DNA of 64,000 nucleotides from Coix lacryma-jobi var. lacryma-jobi (lineage: Eukaryota > Streptophyta > Magnoliopsida > Poales > Poaceae). The DNA lies in NCBI GenBank assembly GCA_009763385.1, contig CM019830.1, positions 91,638,649 through 91,702,648 of the forward strand. Reading direction: 5' to 3'. The number at the start of each line of letters is the position of its first letter. Position 1 is the stretch's first letter. Positions 53,989-64,000 of this stretch are shown here, piece after piece. The translations under genes were made by a program, and so were the position numbers. The notes under the pieces were generated by a model. That model was not told where the DNA came from and made no database searches. It was given only the letters and a program-made list of their open reading frames with translations.

Positions 53989-54027
53989 GTTGCTCGAGGA
54001 CGAGCAACAGGTTAGCTTGGGGGAGCT
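53989..54027 (+). other. Hairpin and polypurine tract (Athila)
   Basis: GTTGCTCG/CGAGCAAC forms an 8-bp stem with loop AGGA at 53989-54008. The PPT AGCTTGGGGGAGCT follows at 54014-54027 and abuts the 3' LTR. Confidence 0.85.
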
Positions 54028-56038
54028 TGTTGATGGTCCTTAAACACCTATTTTACCATCAACATTTGACCCTAAAATCCACCAAAAAGGCATGAAATGT
54101 AGTCAAATAGGTTTAAAACTAACCAAATTCCACATGTCCATAGATTTTTATTTGAATGCAGGAATTTGAACCAAATTTGGACATATGGAACCACCAGAGG
54201 CCAAGCCCACTCAGCAGGGCCCAAATGGGCCTAAGAGGGGTGGCGCCCGCCACCCCTAGGTGGCGCCCGCCACCCCTAGGTGGCGCCCGCCACCTCTATG
54301 TGGCGCCCGCCACTTGGGTTGGCCCAAGTTCCACTGCCTGCCACGTCACCGATCCGTGTGACCTCCCCAAGGCCAAATCTTGGCCCTTGGTCACTAGGTT
54401 AGTGGCATCGGACGGCTCAGGATGAAGTGGCGTGGATCAAGGCTGAATGGCGGTTACTCAGACATGCAACCGACCTCCAAACTGCCTTGGACAACCACCT
54501 GGAGGCCTTAGGATCAACGACGAAGCATCCAGCGGCCAGGGGACTGGCGGCCGCCAGTAGGGGGTGGCGCCCGCCACCTGACCTAACACTAGGTCGGCTA
54601 GCTGCCCCCTATAAGTACCCCCCTCAATCCTCAAGACTATAAATACCCCCTGGTGGCATCACTTCATTCACATCCAGTACCATCCCAAGCAAAGTAACAC
54701 CAAGCAAGAGAAGCAAGTGAGAGTTAGGTTAGAAGCTCATAGAGCTTAGGCAAGTAGGTAGCTAGTAGAGCAAGGCATCTTCGCCCTTGCGGTAGCGCTG
54801 CTCAAGGCTTAGCTCAAGAGTAGAGGCATGCGAGTGATCGGTCCTGGAGCTGGGAAGAGTCTTCCTTCATCTCCAGTTCAGGTTTTGCTCTTGTTACTCA
54901 AGCACTTTACTATATTCTATTTCATCATTTCAAGTATTACTTTATTCTACTTATCAGTATTGAGTGGTATACTTGATTGATTGCTTGAGTGCCTAGCTAT
55001 CCTACAGTTCAATTCACTTAGCCATAGTAGTTAATCTCTAGTGAGCTTAGTGTTTGATCTTTGCCAATAGGTTGCTTAGTTAGTTTAGTCTTTATCTTAT
55101 TAAGTAAAGTATTTGCTCTGATGTCCGCAAGGGTGTCTCTATTCAAAGCTAGGGTAGAGATAGTTAGAATATAGTTAAGCGTGGTGCTCAGTTATAGACT
55201 TACCTTCAGAAACGGCTGGACCCTCGGATAGCTGTGGTAGCAAGCAGGTGGTGATAGCCCTGTGCTCCTTGAATTCCACCACGTAGTTGGCCCAGTTTAA
55301 CAGTAAGGCTCGTTGTGCTAGCGTTCAACCTAAGTAAGTGGTAAAGGCTAGTACGCCTTGGTACTTGACAAGATAGGAATAAAAATATACTTAACTTAGT
55401 TGCTCTATTGACATTTGTCTGCCCTGCTTCGTAACTATCTTGCTTCATAGTTATCTTGCTTTGTAGTTATCTAGAAGTAGTTAGTAGTTAGTAGTTAGTT
55501 ATCTTAGTTACCCTTAGTTACCTTCTATCAATCTATCTAGTTATCCACCTTACCTTAGCCATCCATTTCATCCTTACCTATCCACCCATATATTCTTTCT
55601 AGCCTTTCATCTTCCCTTCTCCCCTTTTCCTTTTTCTTATTTCTTTGACTCTCATCCCCTCCTTGACTCAACTCATACACCACCCTAGCCTTCCCTTGGG
55701 ATCAAATAAATCGACACCTAGTACTCCCAGACGAAGTGCTACTACGATAGTTCTGTGCGCTTGCAGAATCTCCTCCTAGTAGATTGCATTCTCTCTAGCT
55801 AGCTCCTACTAGTGTCGGGATTGACAACCCCGCTTGGCATTAGTAGATAGCTGCTTTAGCTCCACTCCTTTAGGTATAGTGACCGGTCTTGCTTCAAGCA
55901 CTTCTGATGCCGTTGCCGGGGATAGACTCCATAGTCTACCCCTAGTAACAACGTTAGCATGTGCCAACAAGCATTCCTGGTCCGTTACCAGGGATAGTTG
56001 CCTAGCACTATCTTTAGTGAAGCTAAGAACTACCAACA
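54028..56038 (+). repeat. 3' LTR of the Athila element
   Basis: This 2011-bp LTR matches 22681-24651. It has four copies of the 20-bp GGTGGCGCCCGCCAC unit (54239, 54259, 54279, 54299), against two in the 5' LTR, which accounts for the length difference. Confidence 0.95.
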
Positions 56039-57115
56039 AAAGCATGAGGAAATCATAGGCCCGATGGTGGCTTATTATAGATCTGTTTCGACAACCGTTC
56101 ATCTTTTCCAAATGGCGTTATGAAACCGTTCAAAACCCTAATGGCTGAAGGGACGTTTCAGACGGCGTCAGAGATAGTGAATAGGCACCCCGTAAGCAGC
56201 TATATTTCCTTCTTTCACAAAACACATATAGTACTCGGAGAACAAGACAAAGGACTCGGAAAGTATTCCAAGTACCCGGATCTTATTTATTATTACTCAG
56301 AATTACAACAGAGATACATGGAAACATCTTGAGATACAACAACTACCAGCACAAGTACAATCAGGATGTAAAACGCTACTCTAGTGTAATCAAGGTACAT
56401 AGTCTTGATGCCTACCGCACCAAGGACCGGGTTCAGTGCGATGCAGTAAAGCAGACACAGAACCTTGGGTAGACAGTATCTTTTCAGTGCATCCCAAGGT
56501 GGATCTAAGGCACCGCCCTAGTGCTAAAGGAACTCGGGGGAAGACCATAACCCTCGCTACCTTTTGACAACCTGTGACTCCGAGGTTATCTACGAGTGGT
56601 AGTCACAAGAGTTCTTCTAGGCGCACCTCTGTATCCCTCTGCTCGCGACCACATGGAAACCACCCTGGCGGATGGTCCCTTTACAAGAGTTCTTCTGGAC
56701 ACCTCATCTATTTTACAAAAGGAGGACACCCGGGGGCTCGGCCATCTCCGCTACTAATACTACAATACTCATGGGACTAAAGGAAGTTATACGCTCAAGA
56801 GGATATGAGTTCTTTGCTTCTCAGGCAGGGTATTTATAGGCAGTTCATCTTGGTCTATGGACAATGTTCACGGACAAAAGAGGCTGAAGGGTCCAATAAT
56901 TCAACTGATGCATTGTTGCACATGTGATGCCTGGCACCAGTGAATGGGTTTGATTCTCATGCGTACTTCAAGAGGAAGGCGACAAAGTTTGCAGTTGCAG
57001 AACACGACAAAAAACATTAATACGAACAGCTGGAATAGTCATTGGTCAATTATTGTTGACTTCACAGTAATTTCTATTCAGTAGGGGGTGAAAAGAGATG
57101 TTTGATGAAAACATT
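56039..57115 (+). other. Tat 3' region, probable PPT and start of the 3' LTR
   Basis: This resumes Tat sequence after the Athila insertion. No gene is recognised; an open frame at 56120-56332 has no support. A purine tract GTAGGGGGTGAAAAGAGA (57081-57098) followed by TGTTTGATG suggests the PPT and the beginning of the 3' LTR at 57099. The copia element cuts it after 17 nt. The last 5 bases (ACATT) should be a TSD of the copia element, whose other copy is outside the window. Confidence 0.5.
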
Positions 57116-57502
57116 TGCGGATACATGGGTCTATGCCGAGTCTCGAGTGATGAGTGATTGTTAACTGGGATAATGCGCATATTCTTTGGCTTCTATTGTG
57201 CAGGTGTCGAGCACGGATACAGTGATCGAAGGCAAGGTGAAGGTCAAGTAGAGAAGTGCCGTGTCGATGGACCGAGAGTGGCGAAGGGCGGACGAGAAGC
57301 TTGGACTGAGGGACCGGTGGCCTGAGGATCAGCTGTGGTGGCTGACAGCCTGGGACAGCGACGAGCGAAGACTTGCGGGCACGGTGTTGCTTGGGTTGAG
57401 GACCTGGGACACGTGTTGGTGAACGGGGTGCACGGGCGGTGCATACCCTCTACGACTCGGTTTGGTGGTTGAGCCACGGAAAAACCACTGAGTAGACGGT
57501 TT

Positions 57503-57726
57503 CTAGGTTTGGGCCACAAAACCAAGGCGCTGATGGTTTCCGAGTTTGGGCCACAAAACTCGGGCTGAGGACGGTTTCCAGGTTTGGGCCTCAAAACCTA
57601 GGCGCTGCGGCTTTCTGAGTTTGGGCCACAAAACTCAGGCGATGGACGGCTAGTTTCCCGGTATGGGCCTCAAAGCCGGGGGTTGGTCATGAAGGCTGGT
57701 TTCCCGGTTTGGGCCTCAAAACCGGG
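57503..57726. repeat. Six hairpins with variable stems and constant loop (copia LTR)
   Basis: Units at 57503, 57540, 57578, 57615, 57657 and 57703 have 8-nt arms and the 8-nt loop GGGCC(A/T)CA. Perfect 8-bp stems are seen for CCGAGTTT, CTGAGTTT and CCCGGTTT; the others have one bulge or mismatches. The order of stem types matches the solo LTR. Confidence 0.82.
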
Positions 57727-58508
57727 GGCGAAGTCCGGGAAAAGGACAAGCAGAGCAATGGCGGCACGTGGCGGCAATCGGTGAGGTTGCGTCGAGGCAA
57801 CATTACCAGTTGTGCGGGCGTGGCCGTCGGATCACCACCTACCATGAGTTGGTCCAGAATAACCCTAGGGTTTAGCTGGTTCGCCCTGTAATTAGTTAGG
57901 GGTAGAGTGGGAACTAGAATTAGGATAAGTAGAGGGAGACACCCACCTCCCATCCTATCTCAGTAATTTGCTATTTGCCTTCTAGGTTTTTCCTGCTCTC
58001 CCAATCCCCTGCTGTAGCAACTGAGATCCGCAGAGAACCATACCTCTGTGTACTGGAGATTTTGAGGAAGTGAGACCGTAATCTCACTGTTGTAGCGTGT
58101 GGTAGTCACACGGTTGCAAATTTGTGGTTGTGATTCGTGTTTTGGTATTGTTTTTCACGGATTACTTTTCTCCACGTTTTTCCCATTGATCGATCTCTCT
58201 ACTCGGTGCATCTTTTGCAAATCCATTTGAACTGAGTTGTTCTAGATCATGAGGCACTTCTTTCCACCGAAGGAATTCTTCTCTAACCTCACGAGCTAGT
58301 AGATCGATCGATTTTCATTGCGGTTCGGTTTTTGTTACTCTTCCCTCGAAGTTCTTTGATTCTTCGATTTGGAGATAGGTTCGAGCCATGATCTCCTAGG
58401 AGTAGCTCACTATCCTCCTTGTGACTCATCTCTCCAATTTGAACCCTAGAGGTTTCATTTTGGGAGAGTTTGAATCAAATCAGTGGATGAACGGTGGGAT
58501 TTTACGGT

Positions 58509-58797
58509 GACCGGACGCCCGAGTCAGGTTGACCGAACGCTAGGGTTAGAGTCCGGTCATTGAATGTGTCAACATTCAATTTTTCTCGGACTAGACCGGA
58601 CGCTAGGGTTGTGCATGACCGGACGCACAGGTGTTACTGTTCACTGTGCTTGTTTGAACTGACCGGACGCTTGAGCTACGACCGGACGCTTAGTGATCGA
58701 CCGTGAGTCCGATCCAAAGCACTAAGCTCCCAAAGCCTGTTCTCTCTGATCGGACGCGTCCGGTGGTCACGGACCGGACGCAGGCAGAGTCCGGTCA
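58509..58797. repeat. Array of ACCGGACGC motifs (copia LTR)
   Basis: GACCGGACGC or one-base variants occur at about 58509, 58531, 58594, 58617, 58661, 58680, 58748 and 58772, with inverted forms (GTCCGGT) near 58551, 58758 and 58789. The array lies 270-560 nt from the LTR 3' end. Confidence 0.75.
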
Positions 58798-59070
58798 GGA
58801 GTGTTTTTGCGCTGTTTGGTCTGCACTTCGTTCGTCCGACTTTCAATTTGATTTCCGGTTTTTGCGTTGGGTTTCTAGAGTTGTGTAGTGTCTCGCTGTG
58901 CTTGTCGGAAGCATCCACCCTACATCTAGGGTCGTGGACACCAGCAAGCTCTAGGTTTGCTCGTGGGGTTGATTCTCGGGACAGTGGCAACAAGTTTCTG
59001 AAAAGAAAATTTGAAGCTCCCATTCACCCTCCCTCTGGTCGCTTTCTGGTAGCACTTTCGGTCCTTCAAT

Positions 59071-59082
59071 TGGTATCGGAGC
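59071..59082 (+). other. Primer-binding site, initiator tRNA-Met type (copia)
   Basis: TGGTATCGGAGC follows the LTR by 2 nt and is the standard initiator tRNA-Met site. Confidence 0.88.
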
Positions 59083-59131
59083 GGGTTAAGGATCTTCCAG
59101 CTTAGCCGGTTCCAGATCCACAGAAGGCGAC

Positions 59132-61752
59132 ATGGATCGCGGCGTGGGCAAACCGCCGTTTTTCTATGGGACGAACTATGCGTATTGGAAGATACGTATG
59201 TCGGCCTATCTTCAGAGTATTGGTGCTTCCATTTGGGATATTTGCAACTCTGCTGATTACGTGGTCTTGGCTGCTCGTGTGACTCAGCATCAGATCGATG
59301 AGCACGATGCCAATAGCCGAGCCCGTAATGCTCTTTTCTCATGCTTGAGCATGACGGAGTTTGATCGCGTTTCTCACCTCACTACGGCTCGGGAGATTTG
59401 GGCTACCCTCATGCGTTTTCATGAGGGAACCACTCAAGTGAAAACCCATCTCTATGAGTCGTTCAAGCGAGAGCATGAGAACTTTTGACATATGCCTGGC
59501 GAGAGCATAGAAAGTTTATTCGCTCGCTTTCAAGTGATTGTCAACAAGATGAGAGCGAACAAGGAGTTGTTGCCTTTTGACGATCATGAGAGGGCTTTGA
59601 AGCTTTTGCACACTCTTGATCGGTCGGTGTGGGACTCAAAGGTCCAGGCGATCATCGAATCATCTAACTATGAGACCCTCACTTGCGACGAGCTCTTTAG
59701 TAAGCTCAAGTCTAGTGAGATTGACGCCATGTCGAGGGCTTCTTATGAGAATCCTTCTGGCCCGACTATGGCTTTGGTTTCTGGCTCTTCTGCTAACCTC
59801 TCAGAGGCTTTGCACTCTCTTCTCTTCTTTCTGTCACAGAGGAGCAGCTGGAGTTCATGGGGGATGACGAGTTGGCTTTGCTTGCCAACCGGTTCTCGCG
59901 GTTCCACAACAACCGCATGAACTGTCGCCGCGGAGGAGGACGCTCGGGTTGTTTCGAGTGCGGCGACCCCAACCACTTCATCGCCAATTGCCCGAAGAAG
60001 AACAAGCAAGTCTTTGGCAAGGCGGATCATGGGCACAAGTACGACTCCGGCAAGCGCAAGGAGAAGTACGTCCCCGCGAAGCACAAGCGGAAGGGCAGCT
60101 TCAACAAGGAGTACATCAAGACGAAGTACTTGGAGAAGGCCCAGGCTGAGCAGCGTGCGTTCTTCGCCACGCTCAGCGACGTCGATGACTTAGATGACGA
60201 CTCTGCTTCCTCAAGCGACGACGAGTCCGAGAAGAAGTAGAGGATCGAGGACAAGCTGAACGACCTCTACTTCGTCGACAACGAGGGCTTCTGCACCATG
60301 GCCCTCAGCAAGGAGGTCGACGGCGAGCTGGAGGACATCCCTCGGAACAACGACGACGACGACACCTCCCAGGTATCTCAGACCCTCGATGAGCTTTCTG
60401 CTGAGGTCGAGAAACTTACTGCCGCCCTTCTTAGTCAAGATAAGTTGCTTAGGCGTGCTGCTAGAGAGCGGAAGAAGTTTAGGCAGAATTGGGAGGATAC
60501 GGTGAAGGAACTTGAATCTGTCAAGTCCACCGTTGTTGTCACCGAGGAGGAGGAATGTGAGATGTGCTCCACACACATGACTGACATTCTCACTTTGAGA
60601 AGTAAGTATGCTGTGTTGGTAGGAGAGGTGGATGAGCTTAGAGCTAGATCTTCGGTGCTTGGTGCGTGCAAGTCTTGTGCAAGCTTGCAATCCAAGTTTG
60701 CTGAGAAGAATGCCAAGATTGTGTCTCTTGAGAAGGCCAGCTCGGGTAGCACTTGTGTGTCTAGATGCGCTTTGTGTGAGGGTTTGGAGATGGAAATTGC
60801 AAATGTACAACATGACAAGATGCAAACCGAGGAGAAAAACACATACCTTCGGACCATTTTGTCATGGGTGTCTAGTGGTGAGCCGCAGCTGGGAATGATG
60901 ATCTCCCAATTCAAGCGTGCTGCTGGAGGTCCAGGTGTAGGCTTTGCTCAGGGTGTTGAGTGTGCTTCATCTTTTGGCAAGATTGGAGAGTCGAGTGGTC
61001 TGAACCCATGTGAGAAGCCTAACTCCACCACTACTCCCAAGCTTACCAAGATTCCACCCAAAGAGCCTCTGAAGCCTAACACCAAGGATGGGGTATTTGT
61101 TGAACCTCCGAGAGCTCCACCCAAGAAACAATCATGGGCTCCAAAACCAAACCACCTCAAGAACAAGCTAGACACCATGCCACCTATCTAGGAGGAGCTT
61201 ATGCCACAGAAGGGCAAAGTGATCCACACCCGCTACCGTGAGTACCAACAACCCCCTATGAGAGCGCTGAGGTACCATTGTGAGCATTGTGGGAGAGATG
61301 GACACTTGAGTGAGTTTTGCTTTCGGCGCAAGAGAGAGGCGCTTCGTGCAAAGGAGATGAACAACACGGACATGTACCATCCTTTCCATGATGTACATGT
61401 GCCAAATATTCAGAGACGTGCTGCTAGGCCTAGAGGTCCAAAACCTCAAGTTCCTAGGCCTAGGCCGCAAAGAGAACGTGCCCGACGGGAGCCTGCAGTT
61501 GTGGGCTATGGACCCCGTGGCAGTGGCTTTGTAGTTGAGCGTTTTCCCCCATCGCGCTTTGAGTATCGCGATGGACGCTCCTCCCTTAGCGAACCACGTT
61601 TTCCTCTACGTGGTGACCGCTCTTCCCGTAGGCGTGCTAGGAATGCTTTTTCTGCTAACCGTTCTTTTGAGCAGCCGGCCCAACAATGGTATTCTTCCTA
61701 CTTCACTAACCTCAGTGTTGGACCGTATGCTCACCCTATGTCTTTTTATTGA
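59132..61752 (+). pseudogene. gag: Gag with two zinc knuckles and a central coiled coil (copia)
   Basis: The start is MDRGVGKPPFFYGTNYAYWK, the typical copia gag opening. The core includes EIWATLMRFHEGTTQVK and GESIESLFARFQ, with a TGA between them (59486-59488). A frameshift near 59830 precedes MGDDELALLANRFSRF and knuckle 1 (CFECGDPNHFIANC). A Lys-rich and acidic linker ends in TAG at 60238-60240. A long coiled coil follows (60298-61191) with three CxxC pairs (CEMC, CKSC, CALC). Another TAG precedes knuckle 2 (CEHCGRDGHLSEFC) and an Arg/Pro-rich tail ending at 61752. The gag register is broken repeatedly. Confidence 0.85.
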
Positions 61753-62915
61753 TGTAGGTAAAACGATTGGAGAACTTTTGGTTGGTGGATTCCGGTTGCT
61801 CGAGGCACATGACCGGAAACGCCAAGTGGTTCTCCAGTCTTAGTCCGGTCGCCGGAAAGGAGTTTATCACCTTCGGCAACAATAGCAAAGGTAGAGTGTT
61901 GTCTCGTGGGTCGGTGTGAGTTAATGAGCACTTTGTGTTGCACGATGTTGCTCTTGTTTCTAACTTGCATTTTAACCATCTTTCTGTTTTGCAACTTTTT
62001 GATGATGACTATGAGATTCGTTTTAAGCCGAATCTCAGTCGTATTTTGGATCCTCAGGGCAATCTTGTTTGTTTGATTTCGCCCTTTGGGAAAGTCTTTT
62101 GTGTGAATTTCTCGGAGTCGTTTGGAGTTTCTCGTTGTCTTTTGGCTGGACCTTCCTCCACTGATCTCTGGAAGTGGCATAGGAGACTAGGACAATTGAG
62201 CTTCGACTTGCTTGCAAGGCTTAGTTCACTTGGCCTAATCCGAGGATTGCCCAAGTTGTGCATGGAGAAGGATCTTGTTTGCCATTCTTGTAGACATGGA
62301 AAGATGGTTGCCGCTCCCCACCATCCAGTGACTCAGGTCATGACTAAGCGCCCTGGAGAGCTTTTGCACATGGACCTTGTTGGTCCGGCTCGGGTGAGCT
62401 CGGTTGGGGGGAAGTGGTACGTGCTTGTTGTTGTTGACGATTTTTCAAGATATTCGTGGGTCTTCTTTTGACTAAGAAGACTGAGACTTTCTCTTTTGCT
62501 CGCAATCTGATTTTGCGTCTTCAGAATGAGTTCCCTATGAACTCAATGCGAGCTATTAGAAGTGATAATGGTTCCGAGTTTAAGAACTCGGATTTTGAGA
62601 AGTTTTGTAACTCTTTGGGTTTAGAGCATCAGTTTTCTTCCCCCTACACACCGCCACAAAATGGTGTTGTAGAGAGGAAGAATCGGACCCTTGTTGAGAT
62701 GGCCAGGATGATGCTCGATGAGCATAGGACTCCTAGGCGATATTGGGCCGAGGCTATGAGCACTACATGGTATATTTCCAATCGCATTTTTCTCTGAGCT
62801 TTCTTGAAAAAGACTTCTTATGAGTTGCGCTTTGGAAAACAGCCCAAAGTGAGTTATTTTAGAGGTTTCGGTTGCCACTGTTTTATACTCAAGAAAGGCA
62901 ACCTGGACAAGTTTT
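61753..62915 (+). pseudogene. pro-int: Protease and integrase (copia)
   Basis: The copia protease active site DSGCSRHMTG lies at about 61785-61815. The pre-integrase segment follows (DLWKWHRRLGQLSFDLL) with the HHCC finger (WHRRLGQLS ... CHSCRHGK). The integrase core has MDLVGPARV (Asp), RSDNGSEFKN (Asp) and ERKNRTLVEMARMML (Glu). Breaks are a register change near 61755, a stop at the SRGSV-VNEHF position (about 61918), a frameshift near 62468 and stops at 62795-62797 and about 62913. Confidence 0.85.
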
Positions 62916-64000
62916 AGTCTCGTTCTTCTAACGGTGTATTTTTCGGTTATGGCACTCACACTCGAGCATATCATGTACTTAACTTTGATACTAAGCGAGT
63001 CATGGAGACATCCGATGTCACCTTCGACGAGACCATGGTTTGTCCTTCTTCTCGTTTTGAGAGTGCAGGTGATCATGAGGTTAGCGAGCCTCTTTTTGAT
63101 GATGAGGACGAGGGTGCTGAAGGGATGGATGACCCAGCACCACCTGCACCTGCTGTGCCGCAAAGAGCGGCCTCTACAACCACTCATGGCCCCGACCCTT
63201 CTTCTTCGACTACTTGGGGGCCATGGGATCCGCCACCTCGGGCTGTACTTTTTGTACCTGAGGAGGCACCAGCTGCTGTTGAGGGGGAGGCTACATCAGC
63301 TCGGGAGGCGCCACGACACATTCAGCGTCAACACCCGCCTCAACAGATGATCGACAACATCAGCGAACGTGTCACTCGGTCAAGGTCACAACAAATCTCT
63401 CAGTTCGCTCATTTTGCATTTGTTGCTGATTTTGAACCCCGAGATGTTGGACACGCTTTGACGGATCTGGATTGGGTCAATGTCATGCATGAGGAGCTTG
63501 AAAACTTTGAGAGAAATCGGGTTTGGGTTCTTGTTCCTCTTCCTCCTGAGTGTCACCCTATTGGGACAAAATGGGTTTTCAAAAACAAACAAGGAGAAGA
63601 TGGCCATGTTGTGAGAAACAAGGCCAGACTTGTAGCCCAGGGGTATAGTCAGAAGGAGGGGATAGACTATGAGGAGACTTTTGCTCCTGTAGCTTGTTTG
63701 GAGGCAATTAGGATCCTCTTGGCTTTTGTTGCATCCAAAGGGTTTAAACTTTTTCAAATGGATGTCAAGAGTGCCTTCCTAAACGGCTACATAGAAGAGG
63801 AGGTGTATGTGAAACAACCCCCTGGTTTCGAAAATCCCAAGTTTCCAAACCATGTTATTAAACTTCACAAAGCCTTGTATGGTTTGAAACAAGCCCCTAG
63901 AGCCTGGTATGATAGGTTGAAAACCTTTTTGCTTGCTAAGGGTTTTAAAATGGGATGTGTAGATAAAACACTCTTTCTCCTCGAGCAAGGCAATGATACT
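62916..64000 (+). pseudogene. rt: Integrase C-terminal region and first part of RT (copia), window edge
   Basis: One open frame runs to the window end. It starts GVFFGYGTHTRAYHVLNFDT, passes an acidic, Pro/Ala-rich linker, then shows the copia RT opening (NRVWVLVPLPPECHPIGTKW, ARLVAQGYSQKEGIDYEETF). It includes motif A Asp (FQMDVKSAFLNG) and ALYGLKQAPRAWYDRL. The YVDD active site and RNase H are beyond the window. Confidence 0.88.

Larger units (their letters stand above)
22681..56038 (+). mobile_element. Athila-like element with gag-protease only (non-autonomous)
   Basis: This plus-strand element has 5' LTR 22681-24651, a tRNA-Asp type PBS, gag split by element D, a protease region, then 3' untranslated sequence, PPT and 3' LTR 54028-56038. 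Its own length without element D is about 7.8 kb. No reverse transcriptase, RNase H or integrase motif is found between the protease and the PPT, so it would need polymerase from a relative. The flanks AAAGT and AAAGC give a near-perfect TSD. Confidence 0.88.
17740..57115 (+). mobile_element. Tat-lineage Ty3/gypsy element (outermost host of the nest)
   Basis: Two separated parts belong together: 17740-22680 (integrase end, 3' region, antisense gene) and 56039-57115 (rest of the 3' region, probable PPT, start of the 3' LTR). The Athila element 22681-56038 lies between them, flanked by AAAGT on the left and AAAGC on the right, a TSD with one change. Element C interrupts it on the left and a copia element on the right. 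A long 3' region with an antisense gene is typical of Tat-group elements of plants. The 5' half is outside the window. Confidence 0.75.
57116..59068 (+). repeat. 5' LTR of the copia element
   Basis: This 1953-bp LTR begins TGCGGATACATGGG and ends CCTTCA. Its identity as an LTR is set by the PBS 2 nt downstream and by the related solo LTR at 35096-37147. It contains six hairpins (57503-57726) and an array of ACCGGACGC motifs (58509-58797). Confidence 0.88.
57116..64000 (+). mobile_element. SIRE/Maximus-like Ty1/copia element, right part outside the window
   Basis: 5' LTR 57116-59068, initiator tRNA-Met PBS, a long gag with two zinc knuckles, protease, integrase and the first part of RT. The order protease-integrase-RT marks it as copia. 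The long gag with a central coiled coil fits the SIRE/Maximus group of grasses. At least three frameshifts and several stops make it non-functional. Confidence 0.9.

Noticed and set aside
56120..56332. A 70-codon plus-strand frame in the Tat 3' region
   Set aside because: No recognisable motif; it lies in the region expected to be untranslated and opposite to the start of the antisense gene.

Overview
This window looks like intergenic DNA from a large plant genome, most likely a grass (Poaceae). That is inferred from the retrotransposon families and their GC-rich coding style; no host gene is visible. Essentially the whole 64 kb is LTR retrotransposons nested inside one another. I delimited them by paired LTRs, target-site duplications (TSDs), primer-binding sites (PBS) and polypurine tracts (PPT).

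Layout. The outermost element is a Tat-lineage Ty3/gypsy element on the + strand. It is visible at 17740-22680 and 56039-57115, with an integrase remnant and a broken multi-exon gene on the opposite strand. On its left it is interrupted by 'element C', an Athila-like element on the - strand (14960-17739, gag-protease plus one LTR). Element C is itself interrupted by 'Tekay-1', a chromovirus on the - strand (1-14959, 4.2-kb LTRs). In the middle, the Tat antisense gene is split by an Athila element that carries gag-protease but no polymerase (22681-56038, +). Its gag gene is split by 'element D', an almost non-coding element (25070-50667, -, perfect TSD CCATC). Element D is split by 'Tekay-2' (30610-48103, -, perfect TSD GCTAG). 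The chromodomain of Tekay-2 is split by a solo LTR of a SIRE-like copia family (35096-37147, -). This is five levels of nesting. On the right, the start of the Tat 3' LTR is interrupted by a SIRE/Maximus-like Ty1/copia element (57116 to beyond the window, +).

How the parts work together. Each element carries fragments of the usual copy-and-paste set (gag, protease, reverse transcriptase, RNase H, integrase), and every one is damaged. The two Tekay elements also carry an extra gene of about 343 codons between PBS and gag. Its product begins with a near copy of the histone H3 tail (MARTKRTARKSTGG in Tekay-1, MARTKLTACKATGG in Tekay-2), followed by a conserved block, a coiled coil and an acidic end. 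The same elements encode an integrase with a chromodomain, the module chromoviruses use to read methylated H3. An element that encodes both a chromatin reader and an imitation of its ligand is the main candidate here for an undescribed system.

Other signals include a 53-56-nt mini-intron plus a conserved CxxC micro-exon inside the Tekay LTRs, arrays of compensatory hairpins in the copia LTRs, hairpins beside the PPTs of four elements, and decay of Tekay-2 by transitions typical of cytosine methylation.
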